A stretch of DNA of 64,000 nucleotides from Clostridiaceae bacterium M8S5 (GCA_029227815.1 CP118523.1:1674001-1738000), one strand, 5' to 3'; positions 53,801 to 63,290 are shown, counted from the stretch's first letter. The notes: generated from the sequence alone by a model not told the origin. Numbers and translations: made by a program.

Positions 53801-54274
53801 ATGAACGTCAAAAAAATTAGTATTATAGGGGTATTTATTGCTTTATCAATAGTGGGGTCATTTCTCCCAATACCATCACCAGCAGGGACTGTTGCATTTG
53901 ATTCAATGCCTGCATTTATTGTTGCTGTTATAATAAATCCAATAATGGGCGGAGTTGTAGGTGTGATGGCACATTTGTTGTCAGCATTATTAAAAGGATT
54001 CCCGATGACAGCACTTGTACATTTATTAGTAGCTTGTATGATGTTTCTTACGGTCTTTCTATTTGGAATAATATATAATAAAAATTATAAAGTAGTTTCT
54101 GTAATAATAGGAACAGCATTGAATGGGCCTGTGAGTCTAGTACCATTTATATTTATATTTGATGTTAAATTCTTTTACGCAATGTTATTGCCTCTTACGG
54201 TAGCTTCATTATTAAACATTGTAGTAGCTGTATTGGTTATACCAAAATTAAAGGAGATAGTTACTAATGAATAG
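53801..54274 (+). CDS. ECF-transporter S component, probable cobalamin/alpha-ribazole uptake (CblT/CbrT-like)
   Basis: 157 residues, about five transmembrane helices, with the S-component pattern IPSPAGTVAFDSMPAFIVAVIINPIMGGVVGVMAHLLSALLKGFPMTALVH. The B12 riboswitch upstream and the kinase-like gene downstream suggest the substrate is alpha-ribazole (CblT) or cobalamin itself. EcfA/EcfT modules are not nearby and would be shared. GAGGTGG precedes ATG 53801; its stop overlaps the next gene by eight bases. Confidence 0.75.
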   Translation: MNVKKISIIGVFIALSIVGSFLPIPSPAGTVAFDSMPAFIVAVIINPIMGGVVGVMAHLLSALLKGFPMTALVHLLVACMMFLTVFLFGIIYNKNYKVVSVIIGTALNGPVSLVPFIFIFDVKFFYAMLLPLTVASLLNIVVAVLVIPKLKEIVTNE

Positions 54275-54968
54275 AGATTTAGTTAGTTTTGATATAGGTT
54301 TAAATAAAAAACTTGTAGTTACTACAGACTGTAGTGGTAGCTGTGGTATGCTTGAGTTTGATGATGTCAAGGTCAGTAATGAAGTAGTTGCTTACTTTAC
54401 TGCTAGAGTTGCATTGATGGAACTTATGAGTACAAAGGCTGTCCCGATAGGGTATAGTGTGCTTAATCTCACATCCAAGAGCTATGAGCCTATTCACTTA
54501 GGTGTCAAGAGAGCTCTTAGAGAATGTAATATAACAGACCTTAAGAGTATAAGTAGCTCAGAAACTAACTTTATCATGAGACAAACAGCTATAGGGGTAA
54601 CGTTTTTAGGTATACTAGACTGTTTTCATAAAGAAGATTATAAAGATGATATTGCATATGGTGTTTTTGGTAAGCCTTTAGTGGGCAATGAGGTTCTTGA
54701 GCAGATAGATGATGTATTATCTTTAGAAGATTTCAGTAAGATTTTAAAAGATGACGATATATTAGAAATAATACCTGTAGGCTCAAAAGGTATAAAAACA
54801 GAGTTTGAAGGGTATTTTGATAAAAAATTGATAGATAATAAAGCTATAGATATAATCAAATCAGCTGGTCCATCTACATGCATTATAGTAAGCTACAAAT
54901 ATGATAGTAATAAATGCTTAAAAGAAAGATATAAAGATTTGTTTTGTGATTTACAAATAATAAAATAG
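54267..54968 (+). CDS. AIR-synthase-like protein, probable alpha-ribazole kinase
   Basis: 233 residues. The region GSCGMLEFDDVKVSNEVVAYFTARVALMELMSTKAVPIGYSV is reminiscent of the ATP-binding half of PurM/ThiL-type proteins, to which CblS-like alpha-ribazole kinases have been assigned. Coupled to the S component under a B12 riboswitch, the likely job is phosphorylating imported alpha-ribazole for cobamide assembly by CobS. The evidence is mostly context; the family link is from memory. Confidence 0.6.
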   Translation: MNRDLVSFDIGLNKKLVVTTDCSGSCGMLEFDDVKVSNEVVAYFTARVALMELMSTKAVPIGYSVLNLTSKSYEPIHLGVKRALRECNITDLKSISSSETNFIMRQTAIGVTFLGILDCFHKEDYKDDIAYGVFGKPLVGNEVLEQIDDVLSLEDFSKILKDDDILEIIPVGSKGIKTEFEGYFDKKLIDNKAIDIIKSAGPSTCIIVSYKYDSNKCLKERYKDLFCDLQIIK

Positions 54969-54982
54969 CCACAAATTGAAGT

Positions 54983-55015
54983 GAGTGTCAATTTACAAAT
55001 GGACACTCTTTTTAT
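54983..55015 (+). terminator. Terminator after the cblT/cblS-like operon
   Basis: GAGTGTC pairs with GACACTC, followed by TTTTT. Confidence 0.85.
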
Positions 55016-55117
55016 TACAACATTTTGAAAGTTTAATACTTTTTTGTAATGTTTTGCGAATTATTTTTAAGAGAACGTAAAAATATAGTTAAATAAAAAT
55101 AACTTTTATAGAAAATA

Positions 55118-55146
55118 TTGACATGCAAAAAATCGCTTGGTAAAAT
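55118..55146 (+). promoter_or_regulatory. Promoter of the lanthipeptide cluster
   Basis: TTGACA (55118-55123), 17 bases, TAAAAT (55141-55146). It has the same hexamers and spacing as the toxin cassette promoter at 11401. Confidence 0.8.
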
Positions 55147-55251
55147 TATTAATAACACCAACCAAATAATATACATTCCAATATACAAATCTTTATACTA
55201 CTTGTACACATATTCAGATATATATCCTATAAAACCAGAGGGGTGATAAAT

Positions 55252-58200
55252 TTGAAATATGAATGTAGTGATATCTTTATGATAAGGACACCGAGCTTAC
55301 CTATTGAAAAATTTCTATGTTTACAAAATTCCGATAATGATATGAAGAAATTCATTACAGACAATAAGTTATATGATTTTATAAATGAAAGTTTACTATT
55401 TTCTAGTAGGTCTTTGCAGAAATCTTTAGACAAAGATATAAAAAAGAAAAAGAAGTTAAATAATTATAATCTTAGTCTTATTAAATATGTTACAAGAGCA
55501 TCGACTAGACCAACTCCATATGGGTTACTTGCAAGTGTTGGATTGGGTAGATTTATGGATGCTAAAGATACTCAGATAATAATAGATAATGATAAATTTA
55601 TAAGAGATGCTAATATAGATAATTATTGGATTTGTTGCATTATACAAGAACTAGAAAAGCAAGATGAGATTTTAACGAAATTAAACTTTAAGTTCAATAC
55701 ACTTTGTTATAAATATGGCGATAGGATGAAAAATCCTTATGATTCGAATTATGGTGTTATTAGCGGTAATGAAGAGTTTGTACAAGAGAATAATATTAAG
55801 CATTCTGCATTAGTTGATTTAGTTAAAAAATATTCAGAAAATTTTATAAATTTTGAAAAATTAAAACTCATCATTTCTCAAAAATACGAAGGAGTTCCAG
55901 ATTCTTTGGTAACTAATACTTTAAAAAAGTTAGTTGAAAACGAATATTTACTATCAGATTTGAGAATCCCTGCTTACTGTGATGACTGCTTAGAACATGT
56001 TATACAAAAGTTAGAGGAGATAAAATATAATGGCGAGAAAATGTACAAGCTTAAAATATTAAAACAACAGATAGATAAATACATCAAGAGTGATAATTTC
56101 AAAGAAGGAGCAGTCGTAATACAGGATATATTTAAAGTCACAGAAAGTATAAGCAAATCAAAAGACTATTTAAAGGTAAATAGGGGATTAGTCTTTAAAG
56201 AAAACAATTTACCTTATGAACTAAAAGTGAAAATGGAGAGTTTCGTAGATGTATTAAGCGATATATCTGTAAATCAAAAAGTGTTTTCTAAGCTTGATAA
56301 ATTCATTGATAAATTCTCAGAAAACTATGGTTTTGGGGTAGAAGTTCCATTAATTGAAATAATTGATGCTAATGGATTTGATGGATTATCATTAATTCAA
56401 AGCACTGACAAAAAGACTTTTGAAAAAGAAACAATGGTTAAAGGTATCATTGATAGAAAAATCTTATATGCACTAATGAAGAATGAGGAAGAGATTAACC
56501 TAAAAAAGTCTGATTTTGAAGAAGTAATAAAAAAATATCCAATAAATAATCATGCTAAATCCTTTGACATCAACTTCTTTATAACGAAGGCAGATGGTGA
56601 TTACAATATAACTGTTGGACCTAATATCGGAGCATCTAAGGGAGGCAATATGTTCCAAAGATTTGCAAACTGCTTTGATAAAGAAGATTTCAAAGAATAC
56701 AACAAGATATATGAGAAAGAGAAGATGACCTCAGATGACGAATATGTATTAGTGGAAGCTAGAGAACTCAATGTAAGAGGTAGAGCTAATAATATAACAA
56801 ATAAGTTCATGAATTATGATTATTATATACCAATAGCGTTAACTGATGAGGATTCATCTAAGCAAATCACAATAGAAGATTTAGTGGTGGGATTATCTCG
56901 TAATAGAAAAGTGTATCTAAAGATAAATGGTAAAGATAAGATGTGCAAAATTGTAACAGATAATATGCTAAATACAAGAGCAAATAGTAAGTTATTGAGA
57001 CTGCTAAAAGAAATATCTTCGAGCTATGAGAGCAATATCATAAATAGATTAGTTTCATTATATGACAACAAGTATACCTATGTACCGAGAATCAAATTAG
57101 AGGGAATTACAATACATCTTAGAAGATGGATGCTTTCAGAACATATGGTTGATTTAGAGAACTTTGAGAAATTTAAGAATAGTTTAGAAGGTTTTTGTAG
57201 TGAATACTCTGTAGATAAGCTAGTTTATATGTGTGAATATGACAATAGACTGATACTGGATTTAGATAAAGATGAATCTATAAAAATACTTTATTCAACT
57301 ATAAAAAAACAAAGAGATATTAAACTATGTGAATTAGAGATAGGATTGCTAGATAATGGTATTGTAAAAGATAAAATGGGTAAAAATTATGTGTCTGAAA
57401 TGATATTTTCATTTACACTTAATAATAATGGGAAGATAGCAACTAATGATAGTAAACAAGGACAAGTTAAGCAAAGTCTACTTTTACAAAGCAATAACAG
57501 AATATTTGAACCGTTTAAAGATGGATGGGTATATGTAAAACTCTATGGTATAGGAAGTAGAGAAAATGAAATACTTAGCAAGATAGAAGGCATACTTAAA
57601 AGTACCCAGTGTTCTAAGTTCTTTTATCTTAGATATCATGATGAATGTGGAAAACATCTTAGGATTAGATTTAAGTTTAGTAGTGAAAAAAAAGCGATTG
57701 AGAAAATCATAGTTATAAATGAGTGGCTTAGAGAGTTAAGACAGAAAGCGCTAATTAATAAATGGGTATATGATACTTATCATAGAGAGTTAAATCGATA
57801 TGGAGGATTAGAGGTAATAGAAGAAACTGAGAATTTATTCTTCGCTGATAGTATTTTTGCTATAAAAGTATTAGAGTTGGTAGATATCAAGAATGAAAGT
57901 GACAGAGAAAAAGCTTATGTGATTGGACTTAGTATGATGCTAAAAGGACTAACAGAGACTGATATGGATATGTTTGCAATCCTAGACACTAATAAGTTTT
58001 CTAATTCATATAGACAAGAATTCAATAAAAACAAATCAAAATACGTAAATATGGTTGAAAAAGTTTTATTAAATAATGGAGATTATAAAGATTCAATGTT
58101 TGAAAATATGAAAAATAGTGTGCTTTTTAGAGAAAAAGTAGCAAGATTGTTAAAAGCTAAATTATCGAAATATTCAGACAAAAATAATGCTACAAAGTAT

Positions 58201-58356
58201 AAAGCAAGTATAATACTATCTTTAATGCACATGTATTGTAATAGACTCACTGGCATTAGAGCATATGAAGAAAAATATCTTTCGATGATTAGGCATTCAT
58301 TACACATGATTATAGAAAGGAATAAACACTTAAATAAGAGTTTCACAGTTTCATAA
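55252..58356 (+). CDS. lanB: Lanthipeptide dehydratase LanB, class I, full length
   Basis: 1,034 residues, with both halves fused. The N-terminal glutamylation domain carries YVTRASTRPTPYGLLASVGLGRF, a classic LanB block. The C-terminal SpaB-C elimination domain (about 735-1030) carries FKDGWVYVKLYGIGSRENEIL, FFYLRYHDECGKHLRIRF and YDTYHRELNRYGG. LanB uses glutamyl-tRNA to activate Ser/Thr of the precursor and then eliminates to dehydro residues. TTG 55252 is a few bases after GAGGGGTGA; GTG 55243 lies inside it. It heads the cluster, before the precursors. Confidence 0.95.
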   Translation: MKYECSDIFMIRTPSLPIEKFLCLQNSDNDMKKFITDNKLYDFINESLLFSSRSLQKSLDKDIKKKKKLNNYNLSLIKYVTRASTRPTPYGLLASVGLGRFMDAKDTQIIIDNDKFIRDANIDNYWICCIIQELEKQDEILTKLNFKFNTLCYKYGDRMKNPYDSNYGVISGNEEFVQENNIKHSALVDLVKKYSENFINFEKLKLIISQKYEGVPDSLVTNTLKKLVENEYLLSDLRIPAYCDDCLEHVIQKLEEIKYNGEKMYKLKILKQQIDKYIKSDNFKEGAVVIQDIFKVTESISKSKDYLKVNRGLVFKENNLPYELKVKMESFVDVLSDISVNQKVFSKLDKFIDKFSENYGFGVEVPLIEIIDANGFDGLSLIQSTDKKTFEKETMVKGIIDRKILYALMKNEEEINLKKSDFEEVIKKYPINNHAKSFDINFFITKADGDYNITVGPNIGASKGGNMFQRFANCFDKEDFKEYNKIYEKEKMTSDDEYVLVEARELNVRGRANNITNKFMNYDYYIPIALTDEDSSKQITIEDLVVGLSRNRKVYLKINGKDKMCKIVTDNMLNTRANSKLLRLLKEISSSYESNIINRLVSLYDNKYTYVPRIKLEGITIHLRRWMLSEHMVDLENFEKFKNSLEGFCSEYSVDKLVYMCEYDNRLILDLDKDESIKILYSTIKKQRDIKLCELEIGLLDNGIVKDKMGKNYVSEMIFSFTLNNNGKIATNDSKQGQVKQSLLLQSNNRIFEPFKDGWVYVKLYGIGSRENEILSKIEGILKSTQCSKFFYLRYHDECGKHLRIRFKFSSEKKAIEKIIVINEWLRELRQKALINKWVYDTYHRELNRYGGLEVIEETENLFFADSIFAIKVLELVDIKNESDREKAYVIGLSMMLKGLTETDMDMFAILDTNKFSNSYRQEFNKNKSKYVNMVEKVLLNNGDYKDSMFENMKNSVLFREKVARLLKAKLSKYSDKNNATKYKASIILSLMHMYCNRLTGIRAYEEKYLSMIRHSLHMIIERNKHLNKSFTVS

Positions 58357-58420
58357 GTGTATATTAATAGTTTTTAATTCTTGGGGGGATAAAATTATTT
58401 ACTGGAAGGAGGTGATATAT

Positions 58421-58588
58421 ATAGGAGATTTTAAAGATTTTGAATTAGATCTAAAGCAAGTTAATAATAATGGTGGAGCAACTACGCTATCTACTATTTA
58501 TTCGTATTTTTCATGTGTTTATTCCTGTCATTGTACCAAAATTGGATGTAGTGATGATTGCCCTACACAAAATCAATGTATTCCATAG
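58421..58588 (+). CDS. lanA1: Lanthipeptide precursor 1, apparent AUA start
   Basis: 55 residues. Leader GDFKDFELDLKQV contains the class I FNLD-type box (FELDL). The core is Thr/Ser-rich then Cys-rich with six Cys (SCVYSCHC, GCSDDC, QCIP). AAGGAGGTGAT (58406-58416) is a perfect 11-base match to the 16S tail, and the only well-spaced codon is ATA 58421. GTG 58412 is in frame but inside the ribosome binding site. Confidence 0.85.
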   Translation: MGDFKDFELDLKQVNNNGGATTLSTIYSYFSCVYSCHCTKIGCSDDCPTQNQCIP

Positions 58589-58759
58589 ATTAAGCATATA
58601 GTGATAGAAAGGTAATAGCTAAGGAGTAGTTCTTTAAAAGATTTTACTCGAGCATACTTTATATTATTAGCTCAGCTGTTTGCTAAAACGTGTGATGATA
58701 ATATGAGTATGGCTTGAGATTGTAAAATGCATTCATTAACTTGGAGGGAGGTGAAAAAT

Positions 58760-58960
58760 ATAGGAAATTATAAGGATTTTGACTTAGATCTTAAGAAAGT
58801 TAGTGGAAATGGTGCAGAGATTCAAAGTATTTTAACGACTAATGGTCCAGCTTGTCTTGTTTCAGCGGTAACAATTGTTTATAGTTGTATATGCATAAGT
58901 AAAACTTGCAGTGAAAACTGTCCACCACCAAATGAATCGCAAGATCAATGTTTGCCATAG
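58760..58960 (+). CDS. lanA2: Lanthipeptide precursor 2, apparent AUA start
   Basis: 66 residues. Leader GNYKDFDLDLKKV, FDLDL box; core with SILTTNGPAC, six Cys, and the C-terminus CPPPNESQDQCLP, identical in 13 residues to precursor 3. ATA 58760 is eight bases after GGAGG; GTG 58751 is within that site. An ATG at 58727 is in frame but has no ribosome binding site. Confidence 0.85.
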   Translation: MGNYKDFDLDLKKVSGNGAEIQSILTTNGPACLVSAVTIVYSCICISKTCSENCPPPNESQDQCLP

Positions 58961-59001
58961 TTTGGCATTAGAAATTAATAATTGAAAGGGAGATGATTAA
59001 A

Positions 59002-59196
59002 ATAGGAAATTTTAAAGATTTTGATTTAGACATTAAGAAAGTTAGTAATAAAGGTGTAGAAGTAAATGAAGCAACATTAGGTGTTATTTGTACTTATATA
59101 ATAACTAAAGTAGTAGATTCACTTTTTCAAAGTTGTACAGGTTGTAGTAACGTTTGTCCACCACCGAATGAATCACAAGATCAGTGCCTTCCTTAA
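59002..59196 (+). CDS. lanA3: Lanthipeptide precursor 3, apparent AUA start
   Basis: 64 residues. Leader GNFKDFDLDIKKV; core with five Cys, ending CPPPNESQDQCLP. ATA 59002 is nine bases after GGGAG; ATG 58993 directly abuts that site, leaving no spacer. It completes a tandem set of three differing precursors between lanB and the oxidoreductase gene. Confidence 0.85.
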   Translation: MGNFKDFDLDIKKVSNKGVEVNEATLGVICTYIITKVVDSLFQSCTGCSNVCPPPNESQDQCLP

Positions 59197-59310
59197 ACAC
59201 ATAATAAGTTAGTAAGTAATGTTGAGTAGAAGTTGTCCAAGTGCCATTGTTATTTTTTAACATTTAGTTATTCTCCCCAAGAATTATATAAAATTAAATA
59301 GGAGTGGACT

Positions 59311-60075
59311 ATGAATAAAAAAAATATAGTTGCAATTATAGGCACTAATAATAAAGATTCAACTACAAAATTGATTACAAACAGATTGTTAGAGAATATA
59401 GCAATTAATAACAATGACTATTATTACTCTATATATTGTTTGAGCGATTATGATATAAAATATTGTGAGGGTTGTAGTACTTGCTTTAAGCAGGGTTTAT
59501 GCCCATTAACAGAAAAAGACGATTTCAAATTAATAAAAAATGAAATAAGCAAAGCAAATATAGTATTTTTTTCAAGTCCAGTGTATATTCACAATGTAAC
59601 AGGTATAATGAAGACATTCATGGATAGAACTGCATTATCATGCCATGTTTTAGATTTTGCAGGTAAATTAGGGTTTACATTAACAACAACATATAGAAGT
59701 GGCCATGAAAAAGTAGGAAAATTATTAAGAGAATATCAAGGTTTTGTAGGAATAAAAAGTCTTGATAATTTTACATTCATTCAAAACAAAGATTCAATAG
59801 AAGAATTTGTTAAAATAAGCACACAAAAATTTTTAGAAAAAATAGAACAAAATTATGGATATTCTAATAATTTATTGGAACAAATGTTTAACACATTAAA
59901 AGATACATATACAAAAATGAGCATAAAAGATATTGAAAACTATGATATAAATATATACGAATGGAAATATTGGAATCAAAAATGGATAAAAGAATGTAAT
60001 AGTTTTCAAGAGTTCGCAGTGAAAAACAAAAAGAGATTAAAAGCTGTTAGTAGAAAGGAGAATATACATGGTTGA
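59311..60075 (+). CDS. Flavodoxin-like NAD(P)H-dependent oxidoreductase
   Basis: 254 residues, NADPH-dependent FMN reductase/iron-sulfur-flavoprotein-like fold: VAIIGTNNKDSTTKLITN (FMN phosphate loop), CEGCSTCFKQGLCPLTEKDDF, ANIVFFSSPVYIHNVTGIMKTFMDRTAL and GKLGFTLTTTYRSGHEK. Within a lanthipeptide operon it may reduce dehydroalanine/dehydrobutyrine to D-amino acids, or otherwise tailor the peptide. It is unlike the known LanJ types, so the role is an inference. GGAGTGG precedes ATG 59311; it overlaps lanC by eight bases. Confidence 0.8.
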   Translation: MNKKNIVAIIGTNNKDSTTKLITNRLLENIAINNNDYYYSIYCLSDYDIKYCEGCSTCFKQGLCPLTEKDDFKLIKNEISKANIVFFSSPVYIHNVTGIMKTFMDRTALSCHVLDFAGKLGFTLTTTYRSGHEKVGKLLREYQGFVGIKSLDNFTFIQNKDSIEEFVKISTQKFLEKIEQNYGYSNNLLEQMFNTLKDTYTKMSIKDIENYDINIYEWKYWNQKWIKECNSFQEFAVKNKKRLKAVSRKENIHG

Positions 60076-61381
60076 TAAATCATATATAGAGATTCCAGGC
60101 GATATTAAATATAAAATGAATGATTTTATTAAAGAGATATATTCTATAATTGAAAAACAGTACGACGAAGAAATACTAAATCCAAAATATTATAATGATA
60201 TACTTTTACTTATATCAGAAGGATTTTTTATGATAGAAGATAAAGTGAAATTTGAGAAGATAGGATACGACATATGTAAAGCAATAAAATACAACCTAGA
60301 AAATTCCATGGTTAATAAAGACCATATAGGAATGATTTCAGGTCTAGGATATACATGTTTTGCTGTGAGAAGATACAATAAAAGCACAGGAAATCTAGAA
60401 AACTTTTCTAAAAGTTTAAACAAAGTATTGTTAGAGTTTGCTATAAGTAAAGCAAAATCATTTATGGAGGGTAATTATCAGACCACAATGACTGATTATG
60501 ATATTATTTTAGGTCTTTCTGGATGTCTTTATTATCTATTGGATTTACCATGGGAAGATGAAGAAAAGGAAGATTTGAAATATCTAGCCAAGTACTTAAT
60601 TAACCTTACAAATGATTATTCATACAAAGGAAACTCGGTGATGAGATATCACATAACTAGAGAAAAGCAATTTAGAGATGATGAGAAAGAGAGATTTAAA
60701 AATGGGAACTTAAACTTTGGATTATCACATGGGATGATTGGGCCCCTTATAGCATTATCAAAGTTTTCCAAGCTAGGATATGATGTTGAAGGATTAGATG
60801 AATCAATAAATAAATTATTTAGTGTATATGAACAATTCAAAGTTTATATAGATAATATAGCATACTGGCCAGGGCAGTTACCTTTAGAAGTATATCTGAC
60901 AGGAAGATGCAGTGAAACTTTAGGATATAAGATTTCAAGTTGGTGCTATGGCAATATCAGTATAGCAAGAGGCTTGCAAAAAGTAGCGCATAATATGGGA
61001 TGGCCAGACAAAGAGAAGTTATACAAAAACGATTTAATAAATATATTAAATCAACCGCTTGACAAATTTTATTTAAAAAGTCCAGCTGTATGTCATGGAT
61101 ACTCAAGTATACTTTCTTTAAGGACTTTCTCGTATATTAGTGATAAAGATAAAAGATATATAAAAAATATTGAAGAGAATATGAATAAAATACTTGAAGT
61201 GTTTAAAGAAAATAATGAATATATAAATGAACACAAAGAAGTGCTGGAAGATAAGGACAATAATATAGAAGGGTATATAGAAGATTTTTCATTATTACAA
61301 GGATCATTAGGTATTGCATTAGCTTTTTTAAGTGTGTTATCTGAGCATGTAAAGTATGGTAGATTATTATTAATCGACTAA
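60068..61381 (+). CDS. lanC: Lanthipeptide cyclase LanC
   Basis: 437 residues, seven-fold alpha/alpha barrel. The zinc ligands are C293 (SWCYG), C342 and H343 (VCHG); the general base candidate is H221 in LSHGMIGPL. Conserved LLQGSLGIALA ends the fold. LanC joins Cys thiols to dehydro residues to make the (methyl)lanthionine rings. AAAGGAG precedes ATG 60068, which overlaps the oxidoreductase gene. Confidence 0.95.
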   Translation: MVDKSYIEIPGDIKYKMNDFIKEIYSIIEKQYDEEILNPKYYNDILLLISEGFFMIEDKVKFEKIGYDICKAIKYNLENSMVNKDHIGMISGLGYTCFAVRRYNKSTGNLENFSKSLNKVLLEFAISKAKSFMEGNYQTTMTDYDIILGLSGCLYYLLDLPWEDEEKEDLKYLAKYLINLTNDYSYKGNSVMRYHITREKQFRDDEKERFKNGNLNFGLSHGMIGPLIALSKFSKLGYDVEGLDESINKLFSVYEQFKVYIDNIAYWPGQLPLEVYLTGRCSETLGYKISSWCYGNISIARGLQKVAHNMGWPDKEKLYKNDLINILNQPLDKFYLKSPAVCHGYSSILSLRTFSYISDKDKRYIKNIEENMNKILEVFKENNEYINEHKEVLEDKDNNIEGYIEDFSLLQGSLGIALAFLSVLSEHVKYGRLLLID

Positions 61382-61397
61382 AAGATAGGTGAAAGAT

Positions 61398-63215
61398 ATG
61401 AAGAAGATTTACAAAGAAAATAGCAATGTTTTATTTAATTTATTGAAGATAATAAAATATATATTACATGTTGATAAAAAATATATATTTATCGTTGGAT
61501 TTTCAACAGTTATCTCAGGTGTTACGCCTGCTATATCTTTAGTTATAATGCAGAATATAATAAACTTTATACAAAAAGCAACGGTAGATATTAGAATCAT
61601 ATTTAAGTATATAGCGTTATACGTTCTTATTGATTTACTTAGTACATTGAAGCAAGGCTTAATAGGGTATTACAATACTAAATTCAGTCTAAAGTTTAAT
61701 TTATTTATAAAAAACATCATACTCAAAAAAGCTAGTAATCTCAATCTTAAAGATTATGAAAATAGTGAAATCTACGACATGATTAAGAGAGCTCAATACG
61801 AGAGTAATGGTAAGTTACTGTCATTTTTTAACATGTTTGTAGGTGTCATTAGTGTTATTATCACATTGGTTTCATATCTTATAATCTTAATAAGATTTAA
61901 AGCATGGATTGTAATAATAGTCATGATTGTGCCAATAATTAAGTATAAGCTATTAAATAAAATCAATACAAAACAGTTTAAAATTAAAAAAGCGAGGACT
62001 GATGATGAGAGAAAAGCTTGGTATTACAGCTATCTCATTACAAATGGAGATAATTATAAGGAATTAAAGATATATAAGTTGTTTAAGTATTTTATACACA
62101 GGTATGAGACATATATCAAAAAGTTTAATTGCCAAGATATCAAAATAGCAAAAGAAAGAACTATATTTTTATCTATACTAGATCTCGCAGAGCAGATTTT
62201 AAATGGAATCATGTTTGCATATATAGTTTATAATGGTTATCTAGGAATTATACTGATAGGAGATGTAGTTACGTATACAAGGACAGTTATATCTACTAAA
62301 TCTCAAATACAACAGATACTTCAAACCTTTGCAAATATTCAAAAAGAAAGTCTGTTCATAGATCAATTGTTTTATTTTATAGATTTTAATTCTAAAGAAA
62401 ATATAAAAACTAAAAAACTAATAAAAATAGACCAAATTAAAGAAATTAGAGTGGAAAATCTATTTTATAGATATAAGCAAAGTCAAGATTATGTGCTTAG
62501 AGATATAAACTTAACTATTAACAATAATGAATTAACAGCGATAGTAGGGCGTAATGGAAGTGGGAAAACAACACTTGCTAAGATAATAATGGGTTTTTAT
62601 GATGATTATGAGGGAAAAATTTATGTCAATGGTATAAATCTAAGAGATATAAGTAAAAAAAGTTACATGAATAGAATAGGGGCACTATTCCAAGATTTTG
62701 CTAAATTTGAAGCTACTTTTAGAGAGAATATTGGATATGGAAATCTCCATATCATAAATGATGATGATACTATAATCAATATAGCTAGTAAATTCAACGT
62801 AGATAATATAGCTAACAATAATGAGCAGTATTTAGAAACACAGCTAGGTTATTGGTTTGATAAAGGTAAGCAGATATCAATAGGGCAATGGCAAAAGATA
62901 GCTTTATCAAGAGCATTTGCAAAAAAAGCCGATTTATATTTTTTAGATGAACCAAATGCAGCACTTGATGCAATATCAGAATACAACATAGCAAGGCTAT
63001 ATACCGAGTTGTTAGATAATAAACTAGGTGTAATCATAGCACATCGATTTAATAATTTTATTAAGCAAGCCCAGAATATAATTGTAATGGAATCAGGAGA
63101 AATTATAGAGAAGGGGACTCATAGAGACTTAATAAGATTTGGTGAATTATACAAAAAATTATATGACCTACAAACACAAGATAGCAAATCAGAGATAGAA
63201 ATAGCTAGAGCATAA
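61398..63215 (+). CDS. lanT: Lanthipeptide ABC exporter LanT
   Basis: 605 residues, no N-terminal C39 peptidase, so leader removal must be done elsewhere (no LanP in the window). Membrane domain of about six helices, then ATPase: Walker A GRNGSGKTT, signature ISIGQWQKIALSRA (degenerate, SIGQ for SGGQ), Walker B LYFLDEPNAALD. ATG 61398 is six bases after AGGTGA. Last clear gene of the cluster; no LanFEG immunity genes follow. Confidence 0.93.
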   Translation: MKKIYKENSNVLFNLLKIIKYILHVDKKYIFIVGFSTVISGVTPAISLVIMQNIINFIQKATVDIRIIFKYIALYVLIDLLSTLKQGLIGYYNTKFSLKFNLFIKNIILKKASNLNLKDYENSEIYDMIKRAQYESNGKLLSFFNMFVGVISVIITLVSYLIILIRFKAWIVIIVMIVPIIKYKLLNKINTKQFKIKKARTDDERKAWYYSYLITNGDNYKELKIYKLFKYFIHRYETYIKKFNCQDIKIAKERTIFLSILDLAEQILNGIMFAYIVYNGYLGIILIGDVVTYTRTVISTKSQIQQILQTFANIQKESLFIDQLFYFIDFNSKENIKTKKLIKIDQIKEIRVENLFYRYKQSQDYVLRDINLTINNNELTAIVGRNGSGKTTLAKIIMGFYDDYEGKIYVNGINLRDISKKSYMNRIGALFQDFAKFEATFRENIGYGNLHIINDDDTIINIASKFNVDNIANNNEQYLETQLGYWFDKGKQISIGQWQKIALSRAFAKKADLYFLDEPNAALDAISEYNIARLYTELLDNKLGVIIAHRFNNFIKQAQNIIVMESGEIIEKGTHRDLIRFGELYKKLYDLQTQDSKSEIEIARA

Positions 63216-63290
63216 AGCTATCAACCTAGTGATAAGATACTTCCAGTTTATTTAATTAAAATTAGATTGTTTACTTGGAGGTATTTTTTT

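Noticed and set aside
58727-58960. ATG 58727 as start of lanthipeptide precursor 2
   Set aside because: It has no ribosome binding site of its own, and the strong GGAGGGAGG lies downstream of it, inside the putative coding part.
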